This document shows positions 8,794-18,042 of a stretch of DNA of 64,000 nt, piece after piece; the first letter of the stretch is position 1; each line of letters opens with the position of its first letter. The stretch covers positions 1,631,001-1,695,000 of the forward strand of contig NZ_CP084622.1 in assembly GCF_020422885.1 (NCBI RefSeq), given 5' to 3'. The DNA comes from Mesobacillus sp. S13 (GTDB lineage: Bacteria; Bacillota; Bacilli; Bacillales; Cytobacillaceae). A program made the translations under genes and the position numbers. The notes below the pieces were generated by a model, which ran no database searches, was not told the origin of the DNA, and saw nothing but the letters and a program-made list of their open reading frames with translations.

Positions 8794-10002
8794 ATGTTTA
8801 AAAAAATACTGAAATCCTATGACTATTCATTGATCATTGTTGTTGCGCTCTTGTGCTTGTTCGGCCTTGTCATGGTTTACAGTGCCAGCATGGTCACTGC
8901 CATCCAAAGGTATGATTATCCTAGCGATTTTTTCTTTCAAAAACAAAAGTTCAACTTAACGCTTGCAACATTCCTGTTTGTTTTAGCGGCATTGTTTCCT
9001 TACAAGGCGATGAAAAGCACAAAGTTATTAATGTTAATGGTAGCTTTTATCCTGTGTGGATTAGGCGCTTTGTTTGTCTTCGGGAAAGTGACGAACAATG
9101 CATTGAGCTGGTTCGAATTGGGCGCTAGAAGCTTGCAGCCGTCAGAGTTTGCGAAATTAAGTGTAATCATCTATCTATCAGCCGTATATGCTAAAAAGCA
9201 AGCCTACATAAACGAGTTCAACAAAGGGGTTGTACCGCCTCTTGTCTACTTGATTTTAGTGTGTATGCTGGTCGCGATTCAGCCTGACTTCGGAACTGCG
9301 GCAATCATTTTTGCTATTGCCTCAACGATTATTATTTCTTCAGGAATGAACTTGAAAAATATCGCCAAGCTGATATTATTTGGACTCGCATTCCTTGCTC
9401 CTTTTATTCTGTTTCTTCAGGATGAAATCTTTTCTGAAACAAGGGTAGGAAGGTTTACTGCTTACAGCAACCCTTTTACAGATGAACAAAATACAGGCTA
9501 TCATCTAGCTAATTCTTATTATGCTATTGGTTCAGGCGGTTTGAAGGGTTTGGGCCTAGGGGAAAGTGTCCAGAAACTTGGATATTTGCCAGAGCCGCAT
9601 ACTGATTTCATTATCGCAATCATCTCGGAGGAATTAGGAATTTTCGGTGTAGGATTTGTATTGCTTAGTCTGGCATTCATCGTTTTGAAAGGAATCCATA
9701 TCGGACTTAAGTGCAAGGATCCTTTTGGGAGTTTACTGGCAATCGGGATTGCAAGTATGATTGGTATCCAATCATTTGTTAATCTAGGGGGAGCTTCGGG
9801 GGTCATTCCGCTCACGGGTGTACCGCTGCCATTTGTCAGTTATGGAGGATCTTCCTTGTTACAGCTTGCCATAGCGACGGGAATCCTGGTGAATGTTTCG
9901 ATGTTTGTTAACTACGAAGAGAAATATAAAAAGGACAAGGCTCCACAGCCAAAAGCTTCACCAGCTGTGGTAAACACGAATACCTTCAAGTTCAGATCTT
10001 AA
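8794..10002 (+). CDS. ftsW: Septal peptidoglycan glycosyltransferase FtsW
   Basis: A SEDS-family polytopic membrane protein of 402 residues (B. subtilis FtsW has about the same length) that polymerises lipid II at the septum with its partner PBP2B. SEDS signatures: VMVYSASM near residue 26, LQPSEFAKL, QPDFGTA, the EPHTDFI segment that holds the conserved acidic residue, and GVPLPFVSYGGSS near the end. It differs from spoVE at 57.3 kb, its sporulation paralogue. The ATG has a GGGGAAGAG ribosome binding site. Confidence 0.95.
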   Translation: MFKKILKSYDYSLIIVVALLCLFGLVMVYSASMVTAIQRYDYPSDFFFQKQKFNLTLATFLFVLAALFPYKAMKSTKLLMLMVAFILCGLGALFVFGKVTNNALSWFELGARSLQPSEFAKLSVIIYLSAVYAKKQAYINEFNKGVVPPLVYLILVCMLVAIQPDFGTAAIIFAIASTIIISSGMNLKNIAKLILFGLAFLAPFILFLQDEIFSETRVGRFTAYSNPFTDEQNTGYHLANSYYAIGSGGLKGLGLGESVQKLGYLPEPHTDFIIAIISEELGIFGVGFVLLSLAFIVLKGIHIGLKCKDPFGSLLAIGIASMIGIQSFVNLGGASGVIPLTGVPLPFVSYGGSSLLQLAIATGILVNVSMFVNYEEKYKKDKAPQPKASPAVVNTNTFKFRS

Positions 10003-10102
10003 GCGATAGGGGTCTTTTACAAAGCATCTTTATCACCTCAAGCGTTATATATATCTATTTTAAAATAGACTTATGGATAGTTCCACGTTAAGTTTGGAAG
10101 TC

Positions 10103-10180
10103 CTGTTGATTGGAGTGGAAGGCGCGTAGACTCCTGCCAGCCCCGCGGAAAGCGAAGCGCCTGGAACGGAAAATCAACAG
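10103..10180. repeat. Dispersed foldback repeat, short copy
   Basis: A 78-bp element with terminal inverted repeat CTGTTGATT / AATCAACAG. Its left 33 bases and right 39 bases match, with single differences, the ends of the longer element at 41806-42060, but the middle is reduced to about 5 bases. The arms (AGGCGC / GCGCCT) allow it to fold on itself. Similar sequences are, from memory, scattered through many Bacillus genomes; I know no established name. Confidence 0.85.
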
Positions 10181-10199
10181 CCCCCATTTCAGCACCAAC

Positions 10200-10250
10200 C
10201 AAAAAAAGACTGTAGACAAGCTCGATTTCCATCGATTTTGTCTACAGTCT
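10200..10250 (-). terminator. Long-stem terminator for ctaA
   Basis: AGACTGTAGACAA and TTGTCTACAGTCT form a perfect 13-bp stem, extended inside by TCGAT/ATCGA around TTCC. On the minus strand it is followed by seven T (10201-10207), so it ends ctaA transcription. Confidence 0.88.
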
Positions 10251-10251
10251 G

Positions 10252-10281
10252 AAAGCTGCAGCAGATGCTGCAGCTTTTTTT
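10252..10281 (+). terminator. Plus-strand terminator abutting the ctaA terminator
   Basis: AAAGCTGCAGC and GCTGCAGCTTT form an 11-bp stem around AGAT, followed by T on the plus strand. It starts 2 bases after the ctaA terminator and would stop transcription arriving from ftsW. Confidence 0.85.
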
Positions 10282-11236
10282 ATTTCACCGTTGCCGGGGA
10301 AAGTTCAACTGGTTTAGGGTTTTGGACTCTTGCGGCATTCTTCTTGCTTCTTGAAACAAGAAGGATAAAGTAGCTAAAGACACCAAAGAGAACAGATATG
10401 AAGAATGCATGTCCCAGGGCGATGTAAAGATTCAGTCTAGTGTAGATAATCAAAGCACCTGCTATGACCTGGAGGGACACGAGAATCATAGATATGATCC
10501 ATCCCCAATACAAAACTTTTTCATGCTTGTAATGTTTGACAGCGATATAGGTAACATAAGCGACCCAAATAAAAATGAATCCAGCCGCAGCTCTGTGTCC
10601 CATCTGTACCCACTCGTATATATTTGTTGGGAGGAATGCTCCTCCATTCGTACATAGTGGCCAGTCCTTGCAGACTAAACTTGCATTCATATGTCTGACC
10701 AGGGCTCCAGTATAAACGACGAGATAGCTGTAAACAGCAAGTCCGATTATATGGAATCTCATCCTTTTATCGATTACCAGCTTTTCAGCTTGAAACTTTT
10801 GATCGACCTCAAATATAAGCAACGTCAATAAAAGTACAGCGGCAAAAGAAATTAGTGATATACCGAAGTGCAGTGCCAGGACAAAGTCAGATTGGCCCCA
10901 CACGACAGCGGCAGCACCGATCAATGCCTGTAGAATCAGAAAGAAGAAAGATAAAACGGCCAAAAACTTCGTTTCGCGTATATGCCCGATAGCCTTCCAA
11001 GTCCAGATGGACAATACGAGTACCATAATGCCTACGCTGCCTGAAACCAACCTGTGGGCAAGTTCTATTACCAATTCCGGAGTTATATCAGTAGGAACGA
11101 ATTCCCCGTTACATAGCGGCCAGGACTTCCCACAACCCATTCCGGATTCAGTTTTGGTAACCAAAGCTCCCCCGAGCAAAACAAAAAGCATCCCAATCGT
11201 GGTTAAAACAGCCAGCCACTTGAGGGAACGATTCAT
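10280..11236 (-). CDS. ctaA: Heme A synthase CtaA
   Basis: An eight-helix membrane enzyme that oxidises the C8 methyl of heme O to the formyl group of heme A. Heme-ligand histidines are seen in ELAHRL (His61), LALHFG, MGHRAA and LGHAFF. Loop cysteine pairs are Cys35/Cys42 (CGKSWPLC) and a second CKDWPLC, as in the Bacillus type. The ATG at 11236 (MNRSLKW, as in B. subtilis) has a CAGGTGA ribosome binding site; upstream ATGs at 11242 and 11275 lack one. Divergent from ctaB, also as in B. subtilis. Confidence 0.95.
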   Translation of the reverse strand: MNRSLKWLAVLTTIGMLFVLLGGALVTKTESGMGCGKSWPLCNGEFVPTDITPELVIELAHRLVSGSVGIMVLVLSIWTWKAIGHIRETKFLAVLSFFFLILQALIGAAAVVWGQSDFVLALHFGISLISFAAVLLLTLLIFEVDQKFQAEKLVIDKRMRFHIIGLAVYSYLVVYTGALVRHMNASLVCKDWPLCTNGGAFLPTNIYEWVQMGHRAAAGFIFIWVAYVTYIAVKHYKHEKVLYWGWIISMILVSLQVIAGALIIYTRLNLYIALGHAFFISVLFGVFSYFILLVSRSKKNAARVQNPKPVELSPATVK

Positions 11237-11853
11237 ATTCATCACCTGCTTATTCATAGTTCGATAAGTTGTCAAATAATAAACTTGACATGTATAATGG
11301 AAGAAGCTTGTAGAAAAGAAAAAATTCTACTCCTATAATAACGAATTTTGACGAAAAAGGATAGAAAACAATACTTAAGATACTACACAATAATAGGTAA
11401 TAATTCAATACTTACTATTATAGTTGGACAACAATCGGTTTTCTAGGTAAAATGCACATGGCAACACCAAGTTGTTTTCAATAATGGAATTACATACCAG
11501 CGATTTTACAAACATGAAAATATTATCCAAGAATATGTAAAAATGAAAAAATGAAGCTCTTCAAACATTCTCCAAATATCAAGTCAAAATTCCTTGCAAT
11601 AAAAATAAACTTTATGGATAATGGCGGTAAGACACAAATTAGTCAAATTTTGTTCAAAAAAAATTCACAAAAAAGTTGTGAAGTGTGATTTAATATACAA
11701 CGTAGGCTTTATTTTTCTACACAAACATTTAACAGCCTTAACACGTTGAGAATAGTGAAAACTATCCGGAATATAAATTACAAATACTCTTCTTTTTTTT
11801 GTAAAAATTTCGTCTCTGGAATTTTGAAGGAAAAGGGATGAAGGAGGATATGG
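11237..11853. other. Divergent ctaA-ctaB control region
   Basis: An AT-rich gap of 617 bases that must hold the promoters of both units. The clearest element is the palindrome TTCACAA-AAAAG-TTGTGAA at 11664-11682. In B. subtilis this region is controlled by ResD and by carbon regulation; I cannot assign the palindrome to a regulator, and no convincing sigma-A pair was found. Confidence 0.5.
11664..11682. promoter_or_regulatory. Palindrome upstream of ctaB, possible operator
   Basis: A perfect 7-bp inverted repeat TTCACAA / TTGTGAA with 5-base spacer. The half-site TTGTGAA is that of the redox regulator Rex, but the arms point the other way from a Rex operator (TTGTGAA first). Confidence 0.4.
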
Positions 11854-12780
11854 ATGTCTAATTCAAAAGCTTTATCAGAAGCTGTATTAGAAAACGGACA
11901 GCCGGCAGTCGTGGAGAGAACGATGATGAAAGACTTTCTTGCACTCATTAAAGTAGGAATTGTTAATTCCAATGCCATGACCACGTTTACTGGATTATGG
12001 TTAGCGCTTCATTTTAGCGGAGCGCGCTTCCTGGATAATATTGATTTGATTCTTGCGACATTGATTGGCTCCTCGCTGATCGTCGCTGGTTCATGCAGCT
12101 TGAATAACTACATCGACCGGGATATCGACCATTTAATGGAGCGGACGAAAGACAGACCGACTGTCACAGGGAAAGTCCAACCAGGTAAAGTGGCATTGAT
12201 GAGTTTTCTTTTGATAGGGATTGGGACCGCGTTTTTGCTTACGACTACCGTTACGGCTGCTGTAATTGGCCTGTTCGGAGTTTTTAGTTATGTTGTTCTG
12301 TATACATTGTGGTCAAAGAGACAGTATGTTTCCAACACGATTGTCGGAAGTATTTCAGGAGCAGTACCGCCATTAATTGGTTGGGCTGCAGTTGACGCAA
12401 ACCTTGATGTCATGGCCTGGATGCTTTTTGCCATCGTTTTTGTATGGCAGCCGCCGCATTTTTATGCTCTTGCCATGAGAAGGGCAGAAGAATACCGCGC
12501 AGCTGGAATCCCGATGCTTCCTGTCGTAAAAGGATTCAAAGCGACGAAGAGATCGATTTACCTATGGATTACAGCATTATTGCCGCTTCCATTCTTCCTT
12601 CAGGAGCTCGGAATCTCATTCATGGTTCTGGCGACAATCCTGAATATTGGATGGCTTGTTTTGGGAATCTACCTTGAAAAGCTTAAAGATGATATAAAAT
12701 GGGCAAAACTGATGTTTGTATATTCTTTACAATACTTAACGGTCATGTTTGTCGCTATGGTAATTGTCACACTTATTTAA
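11854..12780 (+). CDS. ctaB: Protoheme IX farnesyltransferase (heme O synthase) CtaB
   Basis: A UbiA-superfamily membrane prenyltransferase of 308 residues that adds farnesyl to heme B, giving heme O for CtaA. The prenyl-diphosphate motif [18 protein letters not shown] (NxxxDxxxD) and the later [27 protein letters not shown] loop are both present. AAGGAGG precedes the ATG. First gene of ctaBCDEF. Confidence 0.96.
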   Translation: MSNSKALSEAVLENGQPAVVERTMMKDFLALIKVGIVNSNAMTTFTGLWLALHFSGARFLDNIDLILATLIGSSLIVAGSCSLNNYIDRDIDHLMERTKDRPTVTGKVQPGKVALMSFLLIGIGTAFLLTTTVTAAVIGLFGVFSYVVLYTLWSKRQYVSNTIVGSISGAVPPLIGWAAVDANLDVMAWMLFAIVFVWQPPHFYALAMRRAEEYRAAGIPMLPVVKGFKATKRSIYLWITALLPLPFFLQELGISFMVLATILNIGWLVLGIYLEKLKDDIKWAKLMFVYSLQYLTVMFVAMVIVTLI

Positions 12781-12882
12781 CCTTTGTTAGGAGATTCACT
12801 CTTTGATGAGAGAGGATTTTTCCATATATTTTTTACAACAAAATTTATAAGATTTTTTACGAAAGAGGGGTTTAATTAAGCT

Positions 12883-13956
12883 ATGAAGATGCTTGCTAAA
12901 TGGCGTCTGCTGTCATTGTTCACTTTGATGGCATTAGTCTTGTCCGGCTGTGGTGAGCCATACCTGTCTACATTAAGACCAGCAGGTGAAGTTGCTCAAT
13001 CCCAGTATGAACTTATGTTGTTGAGCACGGCGATTATGGTGGGAGTAATTGCTGTCGTCACAATCATTTTTATCTATGTTGTCATGAAATTCCGCAGGAA
13101 GAACGACAACGAAATACCTAAGCAGGTAGAAGGAAGCCACAAGCTGGAAATTCTTTGGACTGTTATTCCGATCTTATTGCTTCTTATTCTTGCTGTTCCA
13201 ACGGTTGCTGCAACTTTTAAGCTTGCAGATGTTTCCCCTATGGAAAAGAAAAACGCTGAAGGAAAGACAGATGCGCTTGTAGTTAACGTGCGCGCGAATC
13301 TTTACTGGTGGGAATTTGAGTATCCAAATGAAGAGATCATCACCAGCCAGGATTTAGTAGTCCCTACTGATGAAAAGGTTTACTTTAATCTTAAGGCTTC
13401 TGATGTAAAACACTCTTTCTGGATTCCTTCTGTTGGAGGAAAGATGGATACCAATACGGATAACATCAACAAATTCTGGCTCGAGTTCGATAGTAAAGGA
13501 GCCGATGAAGCTGGCGGACTTTTCTACGGAAAATGTGCTGAGCTTTGCGGACCTGCACACGCATTGATGGACTTCAAAGTAAAGGCATTGCCACGCGCTG
13601 AATTCGATCAATGGGTAGCTGACATGCAAGGAGTTAAAGAAGCTGTTAAGGCTGAAACTGCAACTGCACAGCAAGGGCAGGAAATCTTCAACAACAGCTG
13701 TATTGGATGTCACGCTGTAACTCCGGCAAACACAGCCCCAGAAGCAGCCCGTGTTGGTCCTAACTTGACAAATTTCGGTGAACGTTCTCGTATTGCTGGT
13801 GTTCTTGATCATACACCAGAGAACCTGAAAAAGTGGTTGGAAGACCCAGAAGCATATAAGCCGGCAAATAAGATGACTGGCAAGTATCCTGAGCTTTCAC
13901 CTGAAGAACTAGATGCATTAACAGAATATCTGATGGGCTTGAAAGTCCAGAAATAA
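12883..13956 (+). CDS. ctaC: Cytochrome caa3 oxidase subunit II CtaC (CuA and cytochrome c)
   Basis: A lipoprotein subunit that takes electrons into the oxidase. Lipobox LSGC places the lipidated Cys at residue 23; two membrane helices follow (about 40-70 and 85-110). The CuA site is seen as a His in KHSFWIPS and CAELCGPAHALM (Cys218, Cys222, His226, Met229). A fused C-terminal cytochrome c domain carries CIGCH (273-277) and a probable Met ligand in NKMTG, so this is caa3 rather than aa3 type. 357 residues. Confidence 0.97.
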   Translation: MKMLAKWRLLSLFTLMALVLSGCGEPYLSTLRPAGEVAQSQYELMLLSTAIMVGVIAVVTIIFIYVVMKFRRKNDNEIPKQVEGSHKLEILWTVIPILLLLILAVPTVAATFKLADVSPMEKKNAEGKTDALVVNVRANLYWWEFEYPNEEIITSQDLVVPTDEKVYFNLKASDVKHSFWIPSVGGKMDTNTDNINKFWLEFDSKGADEAGGLFYGKCAELCGPAHALMDFKVKALPRAEFDQWVADMQGVKEAVKAETATAQQGQEIFNNSCIGCHAVTPANTAPEAARVGPNLTNFGERSRIAGVLDHTPENLKKWLEDPEAYKPANKMTGKYPELSPEELDALTEYLMGLKVQK

Positions 13957-13987
13957 TTGGGGATATGTTTGAAAGGGAGGTAAAACT

Positions 13988-15859
13988 GTGAGTACCTATG
14001 CTCAGAAAAAGGGATTCGGCGCAACGTTATGGGACTACCTGACAACGGTTGACCATAAGAAAATCGCAATCCTTTATCTAATGGCTGGCGGATTCTTCTT
14101 CGTCATTGGCGGACTAGAAGCATTATTCATCCGTATTCAGCTAGCTGTACCTAACAATGATTTCGTAAGCGCGGGTTTTTATAATGAAATCCTGACAATG
14201 CATGGAACAACGATGATTTTCCTTGCTGCGATGCCGCTTGTATTTGCATTCATGAATGCTGTTATGCCACTTCAGATTGGTGCGCGTGACGTAGCATTCC
14301 CATTTTTGAACTCTTTAGGATTTTGGTTATTTTTCTTTGGTGGAGTATTCCTGAACCTTTCATGGTTCCTTGGTGGAGCTCCGGATGCTGGTTGGACTTC
14401 ATACGCTTCTCTAGCAATTGCGTCTGAAACACACGGTATCGATTTTTATGCACTTGGTTTGCAGATATCCGGTGCGGGTACACTAATCGGGGGGATTAAC
14501 TTCCTCGTAACGATCGTTAATATGCGTGCTCCGGGAATGACTTATATGAGGATGCCGATGTTCACTTGGGCAACATTCGTAACATCTGCGCTAATCCTGT
14601 TCGCATTCCCACCGCTAACTGTTGGCCTTTTCTTAATGATTTTTGATCGTATGTTTGGTTCAAATTTCTTTGATGTAGCAAATGGTGGTAACACAATCAT
14701 CTGGGAACACCTATTCTGGATCTTTGGCCACCCGGAAGTTTATATCTTGATCTTGCCGGCATTCGGTATTTTCTCAGAAATATTTGCGATTTTCTCTAGA
14801 AAACGTCTTTTTGGTTACTCATCCATGGTGTTTGCAACCGTATTGATCGGTTTCCTTGGATTCATGGTATGGGCTCACCACATGTTCACAACTGGTCTTG
14901 GACCGATTGCGAACGCGATTTTCGCAGTAGCGACAATGGCGATCGCCGTTCCGACAGGTATCAAGATCTTTAACTGGATGTTCACGATGTGGGGAGGAAG
15001 CATCAAGTTCACTACTCCGATGCTTTGGGCTGTTGCCTTCATTCCATCATTCGTTGCTGGTGGGGTAACAGGTGTCATGCTTGCATCCGCTGCAGCTGAC
15101 TATCAGTACCACGACAGCTATTTCGTTGTCGCTCACTTCCACTACGTTATCGTCGGTGGTGTAGTATTTGCCCTATTTGCTGGTGCGCACCTGTACTGGC
15201 CAAAAATGTTCGGCACAATGCTGAGCGAAAAATTAGGCAAAGTTACTTTCTGGTTATTCCTAATTGGTTTCCACATGACGTTCTTCATCCAGCACTTCCT
15301 TGGATTGATGGGGATGCCACGTCGTATCTTCACTTTCCTTCCTGGACAGGGACTTGAAACTGGAAACTTGATCAGTTCAGTTGGTGCCATCTTCATGGCA
15401 GTTGCAACGATCGTACTATTAATTAACGTCATCATGACACAAGTTAAAAATGAAAAAGTTGGAAACGACCCATGGGGCGATGGACGTACATTAGAGTGGG
15501 CAATTGCATCACCACCGCCATTCTACAACTTCAAGCAGCTTCCGCTTGTACGCGGACTTGATGCTTACTGGCTGGAAAAAATGGAAGGCAAGAATGGCAT
15601 GACGCCTGCGGAACCGCTTGGCGATATCCATATGCCGAATAATTCTTTCATTCCTTTCGTTATCTCATTTGGTCTTTTCATCGCAGCATTTGGTGCAATG
15701 TACCGTGCAGAAACAAGCTGGGGACTACTTGTACTCATCCTCGGTATGGCAGTGACTTTAGGAGCGATGTTCGTACGCTCTATTAAAGATGATCATGGAT
15801 TCCATATTCATAAAGAAGATTTAATGGAAGATGATAATGATAAGGGGGCAAAGGCATAA
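13988..15859 (+). CDS. ctaD: Cytochrome caa3 oxidase subunit I CtaD
   Basis: The catalytic heme-copper subunit (623 residues, 12 or more helices) that reduces O2 and pumps protons. CuB and heme ligands are seen in WEHLFWIFGHPEVYIL, WAHHMFTTG and HYVIVGG with HFH. The GTG at 13988 has GGGAGGT at 7-8 bases. Its stop TAA shares its last A with the ATG of ctaE. Confidence 0.97.
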   Translation: MSTYAQKKGFGATLWDYLTTVDHKKIAILYLMAGGFFFVIGGLEALFIRIQLAVPNNDFVSAGFYNEILTMHGTTMIFLAAMPLVFAFMNAVMPLQIGARDVAFPFLNSLGFWLFFFGGVFLNLSWFLGGAPDAGWTSYASLAIASETHGIDFYALGLQISGAGTLIGGINFLVTIVNMRAPGMTYMRMPMFTWATFVTSALILFAFPPLTVGLFLMIFDRMFGSNFFDVANGGNTIIWEHLFWIFGHPEVYILILPAFGIFSEIFAIFSRKRLFGYSSMVFATVLIGFLGFMVWAHHMFTTGLGPIANAIFAVATMAIAVPTGIKIFNWMFTMWGGSIKFTTPMLWAVAFIPSFVAGGVTGVMLASAAADYQYHDSYFVVAHFHYVIVGGVVFALFAGAHLYWPKMFGTMLSEKLGKVTFWLFLIGFHMTFFIQHFLGLMGMPRRIFTFLPGQGLETGNLISSVGAIFMAVATIVLLINVIMTQVKNEKVGNDPWGDGRTLEWAIASPPPFYNFKQLPLVRGLDAYWLEKMEGKNGMTPAEPLGDIHMPNNSFIPFVISFGLFIAAFGAMYRAETSWGLLVLILGMAVTLGAMFVRSIKDDHGFHIHKEDLMEDDNDKGAKA

Positions 15860-16488
15860 TGCAAGCTGAAGAAAAATTCACTTATGAAACATGGCCTGCG
15901 GAGCCTGAAAAAGCAACCCTCGAAGCAAAGAACAAGTTTTTGGGCTTCTGGTTCTTCCTTGGCGGAGAGACAGTATTGTTTGCGACTCTGTTCGCAACTT
16001 ATCTAGCATTGAAAGATAAGGTGCCTAGTGCTGACCATGCACTTGCCAAGGATATCTTTGAAATACCGCTGGCGTTTGCAGCGACAATGCTACTTTTAAC
16101 AAGCTCTTTGACAAGTGTATATGCTATGTATCATATGAAAAACTTCAATTTTAAGAAGATGCAGCTTTGGTTAGGCTTGACTGTAGCCCTTGGCGCGGCT
16201 TTCCTTGGGCTTGAGATTTATGAGTTCAATCACTATGTACACGAGTTTGGCCACACATTCACTAGCAGTGCATTTGGTTCAGCCTTCTACACACTAGTCG
16301 GTTTCCACGGTGGCCACGTTGCATTCGGTCTTGCTTGGATCATTACATTGATGGTCCGTAACTCCAAGCGTGGATTGAATCTGTACAACGCTCCTAAGTT
16401 CTATGTTGCCAGCCTTTACTGGCACTTCATCGACGTTGTATGGGTATTCATCTTCACGGTTGTATATCTAATGGGAATGGTGGGATAA
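15859..16488 (+). CDS. ctaE: Cytochrome caa3 oxidase subunit III CtaE
   Basis: A 209-residue membrane subunit III with FWFFLGGETVLFATLFATY, FGSAFYTLVGFHGGHV and the C-terminal LYWHFIDVVWVFIFTVVYL signature. It overlaps ctaD by one base and precedes ctaF by 4 bases, so it is translated from the same operon. Confidence 0.96.
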   Translation: MQAEEKFTYETWPAEPEKATLEAKNKFLGFWFFLGGETVLFATLFATYLALKDKVPSADHALAKDIFEIPLAFAATMLLLTSSLTSVYAMYHMKNFNFKKMQLWLGLTVALGAAFLGLEIYEFNHYVHEFGHTFTSSAFGSAFYTLVGFHGGHVAFGLAWIITLMVRNSKRGLNLYNAPKFYVASLYWHFIDVVWVFIFTVVYLMGMVG

Positions 16489-16492
16489 ACTG

Positions 16493-16828
16493 ATGGCTAA
16501 TCAACAACCAAGTTCAGGGAACCCAAGAGTAGACGTCGAATATCGTCGCAAGAAAAGCGCCGAAGAGATGAGATACCAAATCGTTTCCTTTGCATTGATG
16601 ATTTTCTTGACAATTGTTGCCTTTGTTGCAGTTGGATATGAAGGATTCTCAGGCTGGTTCACAGTTCCGTTCATCCTTCTGCTCGCTGTGATCCAGGTAA
16701 TCTTCCAGCTTTACTACTTCATGCACATGAGCCATAAGGGACACGAAGCACCTTCTTTGTTCCTATATTCTGGTGTTGTTGTAGGAGCAGTAACAATTCT
16801 TGCTTTCACAACAATTATCTGGTGGTAA
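16493..16828 (+). CDS. ctaF: Cytochrome caa3 oxidase subunit IV CtaF
   Basis: A 111-residue subunit with three hydrophobic helices (about 28-48, 57-77, 86-108). The FQLYYFMHMSHKGH loop is typical of prokaryotic subunit IV. It closes the ctaBCDEF operon in front of a strong terminator. Confidence 0.95.
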   Translation: MANQQPSSGNPRVDVEYRRKKSAEEMRYQIVSFALMIFLTIVAFVAVGYEGFSGWFTVPFILLLAVIQVIFQLYYFMHMSHKGHEAPSLFLYSGVVVGAVTILAFTTIIWW

Positions 16829-16838
16829 TATGACAGAA

Positions 16839-16871
16839 AGAAAAAATCGGCCTATAAGCCGATTTTTTCTT
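16839..16871 (+). terminator. Intrinsic terminator of ctaBCDEF
   Basis: AGAAAAAATCGGC and GCCGATTTTTTCT form a perfect 13-bp stem around CTATAA. Confidence 0.9.
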
Positions 16872-16912
16872 TGTAAGTGAGTATGCTAACAATTAATGGC
16901 AAAGCCGTTATA

Positions 16913-16941
16913 TTGAAGTGCCTTTCCTTTGGAAGTATAAT
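16913..16941 (+). promoter_or_regulatory. Sigma-A promoter of ctaG
   Basis: TTGAAG - 17 bases - TATAAT, 39 bases before the ctaG start and just after the ctaF terminator. So ctaG has its own promoter. Confidence 0.8.
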
Positions 16942-16979
16942 GAAAGTAAAGTTCTTAAACAGGACGGGGTGAAAAAACG

Positions 16980-17891
16980 ATGCTTACTCTAGATATATTT
17001 GGGTTCAGGGCACTATGGAGTCCGATGTATTTTCTTGTGATGGCAGCTCTATTAGTTGCCTATTATCTAGTTGTCTTCAAGTACTATGATCGTTTCAAGG
17101 AAGGTATGCCTGCAACACGTAAACAGGCTATGTACTTTACCTCTGCAATCATTGTGCTGTATATAATTAAAGGGTCGCCCGTTGATTTGATGGCACATAT
17201 CACATTTTATATGCACATGATACAGATGGCAGTCCTATACCTTGTTGTTCCGCCTCTTTTGATTTTTGGCTTACCTGACTGGCTTTGGAGATCGATGCTA
17301 TCGCTGCCGATAGTCGATCCTCTATTCCGCTTTTTTACAAAGCCCTTGATTGCCTTGATTTTGTTCAATGGGATATTCTCTATTTATCATATCCCGCTGA
17401 TTTTTGACTTTGTAAAAACGGATATGTGGCTTCATGCTACCTATACATCGGTGTTATTTGTACTTGCGATGTTCATGTGGTGGCCGCTCGTCAATAAATT
17501 AGAAGAGTATCAGACTTTATCAGGTGTTAAGAAAATGGGATATATCTTTGCTGACGGTGTACTGATCACACCAGCATGCGCTTTGATCATCTTTGCCGAT
17601 ACACCTATGTACGCAACTTTCTCCGACCCTAATGCATGGGGTGAGGCTTTGAAATTATGTGTACCGCCTACAATGTTATCGAGTTTAAATCTCAGCGGTC
17701 CAGAAACGTTCAGTTCTATTTCACTGCTGCATGACCAGCAGCTTGGCGGAGTAATCATGAAGGTTATTCAGGAAATTGTTTATGGTATTTTCCTGGGATA
17801 TGCGTTCTTCCAATGGTTCCGTAATGAAGAAGATCGCCAGGCTGAGCAGGACGCGATCAATCTTGCCAGCGCCCCGCAGCCGGTCAAATAA
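16980..17891 (+). CDS. ctaG: Cytochrome c oxidase assembly factor CtaG
   Basis: A 303-residue membrane protein of the caa3_CtaG family, with about seven helices, HITFYMHMIQMAVLYLVVPPLLIFGLPDWLWR and a conserved C-terminal MHDQQLGGVIMKVIQE-like segment (here LHDQQLGGVIMKVIQEI). In B. subtilis CtaG is needed for active caa3 oxidase, probably at the copper-loading step. It is separately promoted from ctaBCDEF. Confidence 0.95.
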   Translation: MLTLDIFGFRALWSPMYFLVMAALLVAYYLVVFKYYDRFKEGMPATRKQAMYFTSAIIVLYIIKGSPVDLMAHITFYMHMIQMAVLYLVVPPLLIFGLPDWLWRSMLSLPIVDPLFRFFTKPLIALILFNGIFSIYHIPLIFDFVKTDMWLHATYTSVLFVLAMFMWWPLVNKLEEYQTLSGVKKMGYIFADGVLITPACALIIFADTPMYATFSDPNAWGEALKLCVPPTMLSSLNLSGPETFSSISLLHDQQLGGVIMKVIQEIVYGIFLGYAFFQWFRNEEDRQAEQDAINLASAPQPVK

Positions 17892-17902
17892 ATGGATTTT
17901 TA

Positions 17903-17938
17903 AAAGCTTCCTTTTTTGGGGAGCTTTCATTTTTTTCT
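17903..17938 (+). terminator. Intrinsic terminator of ctaG
   Basis: AAAGCTTCC and GGGAGCTTT pair over 9 positions (one T-G), followed by a T run after CA. Confidence 0.7.
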
Positions 17939-17974
17939 CTGCAAGAAAATTTATCACTTATATGCAATCAAATA

Positions 17975-18003
17975 TTGAAAAAAAGAGACAGGTCACCTAC
18001 AAT
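17975..18003 (+). promoter_or_regulatory. Sigma-A promoter of the DUF420 gene
   Basis: TTGAAA - 17 bases - TACAAT, ending 40 bases before the start codon. Close to consensus in both boxes and spacing. Confidence 0.8.
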
Positions 18004-18042
18004 TAATCTTATGGAGAAATAATGATTGAGAGGTAAACATAT

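Noticed and set aside
10110..10373. 87-codon frame over the short dispersed repeat
   Set aside because: It crosses the foldback element, both terminators and the ctaA end; coding there is not credible.
11650..11700. Classical Rex operator upstream of ctaB
   Set aside because: The perfect palindrome has its arms in the wrong order, and the correctly ordered partial site has two mismatches and one extra spacer base.
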